Positions 38,629 through 40,837 of a stretch of 40,837 nt of DNA are shown here, piece by piece. This DNA comes from a bacterium A37T11 (GTDB lineage: Bacteria; Bacteroidota; Bacteroidia; Sphingobacteriales; Sphingobacteriaceae), in contig FOBR01000030.1 in NCBI GenBank assembly GCA_900109895.1, forward strand, positions 1 to 40,837, given 5' to 3'. Every line of letters starts with the position of its first letter. Within the stretch, counting starts at the first letter, position 1. The translations under genes and the position numbers were made by a program. The notes beneath the pieces were generated by a model. That model did not search any database. It was not told the DNA's origin and worked only from the letters and a program-made list of their open reading frames with translations.

Positions 38629-40710
38629 TCAAAAAGAATTTACCAGCTGATCAAACAAGGCAGCCCGTGCAGGATCAAAAGCGGCAAGTTTTAGCCAGGC
38701 ATCATCGCCATAAACTCCCGCTTTTGAATAATCAAAGGGTTTAAACCCAATTTTACGCAGCAATTTTTTGCCCTTTACGGTAAAGTCAAGATGGGCAGCA
38801 TCGGCAAAACGCGGATCCACGACCAGTGAATGGACATCCTTTCCCGTAGCTTGCCATTGTTTAAAGGACATTTTGCCCATGATAATATCCTTACCCCGAC
38901 TATCCCAATAAACATTTGAATCGGCCTGCATATTCACTTGGGTCCAGCGGATCCCGATTAAATCTCCCTGGTCAAATTGCACGATGTTATGCGTGAATCG
39001 AAACCCCACATGAGGCTCCACCTTGGTAGCCTCCAGCTGGGCACGCAGCTGGTTGTAAAAAATGTTGTTGCGGATGCGGTTATTTTGTCCATAGTGCTGG
39101 TGAAACGCCGAGCTTTTGCAAGCATAGACCAAGTTATTTTCCATCAGCACGCCGGTGGAGCCTTCATCGGTATAAAGGCCCCACCCGCCATATGTATGGG
39201 CATAGATGTGATGAATAACGTTGTTGCTCACGGTAGTCCCTTCGGAGAGGCCCAGCGTATAGACACCCCCCATATCACTCATGATGCCCCAGCCCAGATG
39301 ATGGATATGGTTATATTCAACATGATTGTTTTTTGACGGGCTGGGATCGTAGCCCCATACCCACCCTACTGAAACACCTGAATAATTAAAATCGGCGATC
39401 TCATTATGGGTTACCTGGTTGTCCTTTGCATTAAAAATGGTAACCGCAACAGCACAGGCAAAGATATGCCCACCGGAACGGAGGATGTTATTGTCAACGC
39501 GGATGTTGCGCGTCAGCAAAGGCTGGCTTTGCTTCAATTCACCAATCTTAACCGCACCGGCACCCAGATCGTGTAAGTAACAATGTTCCAGGTTGCTATC
39601 AAAACAACCTTTTCTAAACCAGATGCCGTGGGCACCGGTATGGGCTAGTTCACAATGGCTAAAGGTAATGTTCCCGGCAAAATCAATCATAATGGCTGCT
39701 TCCAGCTGTGCGGCCGCTTGTGATGGCTCGTCGCCTTTTTCGGGCATGTGGTAACCTGCACCCTCAAAAACCAAGCCTTCAAAACGTACGTTTTTCAATG
39801 GATTATCTGCACTGCCTCCTAATTGGATCACCTGACTTAGCAAGGGGGTAAACGCACGGGTATTGGCCAGCGTTTCGCCGGCGCGGGGTACATAATATAG
39901 GTAGCCTGAGTCTTCCAAATACCACTCACCTGCTGTATCTAAACCCGCTTTGACATTGGTAAGCGTAAAAAAGCTCTCGCTATCCAATTTATTCCATGGT
40001 TTCATTCCCTGCCCCGTGATATAGAGGGCTGAATCGCGTGCGCTGAAATAACTGATCCGTTTGCGGGTATTGTCCCACTTATGATACAAGGTGAGGATGC
40101 CGTTTTCCAGGTCTTTTTCGGGAATTTTAAGCATTAACTGAAGCTGTTCAGGTCTGAGTGCGATTTTTTGCACAGCCCACTCGGGAGCACGGCCCCCGGT
40201 ATCCACCGTCAGTTTTTCTGTTACTTTTCCTGGTGTGAAAAAACCGCTGTTAGGAAAACCCGCAACCCGGGCTCGCTGTCCATTGACATACAATTGTTCA
40301 AACCTGGAGCCTTTATCGCGCACATCAGGGATCAGGCATCGCCAAAGGTGGTCATTTACCTTTTCAAAGCTTGGTAAAAACGTTCCTCCATAAAAAACCA
40401 CTTTTCCGCCGGGCTGCCCACGGTAAATAACGGGATTACCGTCTGTGCCACCATCGTCAGGTCCTAATTGCAAAGGCTCATTGAGTAGGTACTCACCTGG
40501 CGACACCGACACGATTAGCGGTTCGTTGGCATGCCCTTGCTTTTTCAAACTGCGAATTTTGTCGCGAGCCGCTTTCAGCGAAGCCAATGGTTGCTCTTTT
40601 GTTCCATCATTGGTATCCCTGCCATCCGGAGCGACAAAAATCTGTGCATGCACCTGCACGCTGAAAAGACACAAACATAGACCAATAAGAATGTTTTTGG
40701 AATGGATCAT
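38629..40710 (-). CDS. Secreted right-handed parallel beta-helix protein, GH141-like
   Basis: A 693-residue exported protein (signal 1-22, ending QVHAQ). The start of the mature part (FVAPDGRDTNDGTKEQPLAS, then LKAARDKIRSLKKQGHANEP, VSPGEYLLNEPLQLGPDDGG and PVIYRGQPGGKVVFYGG) is the typical N-terminal cap of secreted beta-helix glycan enzymes. About residues 300-640 form the helix, with Asn/His-rich coils (CELAHTGAHGIWFRKG; NVIHHIYAHTYGGWGLYTDE; NRIRNNIFYN). The outline reminds me of GH141-type enzymes (fucosidase/xylanase activities), but the catalytic Asp pair could not be placed, so the family is inference. It lies upstream of the sigma gene, either a separate unit or the first gene of locus D. 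Confidence 0.8.
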   Translation of the reverse strand: MIHSKNILIGLCLCLFSVQVHAQIFVAPDGRDTNDGTKEQPLASLKAARDKIRSLKKQGHANEPLIVSVSPGEYLLNEPLQLGPDDGGTDGNPVIYRGQPGGKVVFYGGTFLPSFEKVNDHLWRCLIPDVRDKGSRFEQLYVNGQRARVAGFPNSGFFTPGKVTEKLTVDTGGRAPEWAVQKIALRPEQLQLMLKIPEKDLENGILTLYHKWDNTRKRISYFSARDSALYITGQGMKPWNKLDSESFFTLTNVKAGLDTAGEWYLEDSGYLYYVPRAGETLANTRAFTPLLSQVIQLGGSADNPLKNVRFEGLVFEGAGYHMPEKGDEPSQAAAQLEAAIMIDFAGNITFSHCELAHTGAHGIWFRKGCFDSNLEHCYLHDLGAGAVKIGELKQSQPLLTRNIRVDNNILRSGGHIFACAVAVTIFNAKDNQVTHNEIADFNYSGVSVGWVWGYDPSPSKNNHVEYNHIHHLGWGIMSDMGGVYTLGLSEGTTVSNNVIHHIYAHTYGGWGLYTDEGSTGVLMENNLVYACKSSAFHQHYGQNNRIRNNIFYNQLRAQLEATKVEPHVGFRFTHNIVQFDQGDLIGIRWTQVNMQADSNVYWDSRGKDIIMGKMSFKQWQATGKDVHSLVVDPRFADAAHLDFTVKGKKLLRKIGFKPFDYSKAGVYGDDAWLKLAAFDPARAALFDQLVNSF

Positions 40711-40749
40711 TATTTAAGTAAGTTTTAGTATCTGGCTAAGGCGTAAAGG

Positions 40750-40780
40750 TGCTATGTTTGAACGGTAAAACCAAATAGCA
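40750..40780. promoter_or_regulatory. Imperfect inverted repeat upstream of the beta-helix gene
   Basis: TGCTATGTTTG (40750-40760) against CCAAATAGCA (40771-40780), one base unpaired, about 40 bases before the start codon at 40710. A possible regulator site; no convincing -7 element was found near it. Confidence 0.35.
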
Positions 40781-40837
40781 TAAGCTAAGTTTATATAAAT
40801 TGATAATATTTCAGTGTTCACCAATAAAATAAAAATA

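Overview
The window comes from a member of the Bacteroidota, most likely order Sphingobacteriales (Pedobacter/Mucilaginibacter-like). The evidence is four SusC/SusD pairs, FecI-type ECF sigma factors with hydrophobic C-terminal tails, FecR anti-sigma factors, promoters of the phylum-typical form (TTTG or TTCG, 19-20 bases, then TAnnTTTG), and heptamer and GTCATCCTGAGC-type dispersed repeats. No tRNA, rRNA or CRISPR array was seen.

Layout. 1-3.1 kb is accessory DNA: the tail of an Rpn-type nuclease/transposase, a lipoprotein, a DUF6934-like gene with a small partner, a decayed helix-turn-helix gene and an XRE repressor with its probable operator. Locus A (3.3-9.7 kb, plus strand) is a long structured leader, a SusC without an STN domain, a SusD and a thioredoxin-DUF3738-like protein, with a convergent 72-residue cysteine-pair peptide gene at its end. 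9.8-10.4 kb holds phased T-tracts, a promoter overlapped by an inverted repeat, a 66-residue protein and a strong bidirectional terminator. Locus B (17.9-10.4 kb, minus strand) reads sigma, sigma, FecR, STN-SusC, SusD, an aromatic-rich 100-residue secreted protein and a Crp-like regulator. A secreted alpha/beta hydrolase and an IS1182-type transposase remnant separate it from locus C (27.4-19.5 kb, minus): FecR without an adjacent sigma gene, STN-SusC, SusD, a stand-alone DsbD-alpha-like protein and a second thioredoxin-DUF3738-like protein. Locus D (40.7-27.6 kb, minus) is a glycan-type locus: beta-helix protein, sigma, FecR, STN-SusC, SusD, FN3 lipoprotein, metallophosphoesterase and a second beta-helix protein.

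How the parts work together. In B and D a sigma/FecR pair should sense loading of the STN-bearing transporter and switch on the operon. Locus A lacks both the STN domain and a FecR, so it must be controlled otherwise, perhaps through its leader. Loci A and C each pair a SusC/SusD transporter with extracytoplasmic thiol chemistry, which suggests cargo that needs disulfide handling, such as Cys-containing peptides or metal complexes. Locus D looks polysaccharide-directed.

Most unusual points: (1) the thioredoxin-DUF3738-like proteins tied to SusC/SusD pairs, one beside a small Cys-peptide gene; (2) an orphan sigma and an orphan FecR that each abut the same spacer motif; (3) dispersed intergenic repeats read in frame inside variable linkers of two FecR proteins; (4) a helically phased T-tract array; (5) a long hairpin-rich leader ahead of locus A. 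All family names are from reading the sequence; no database search was run.
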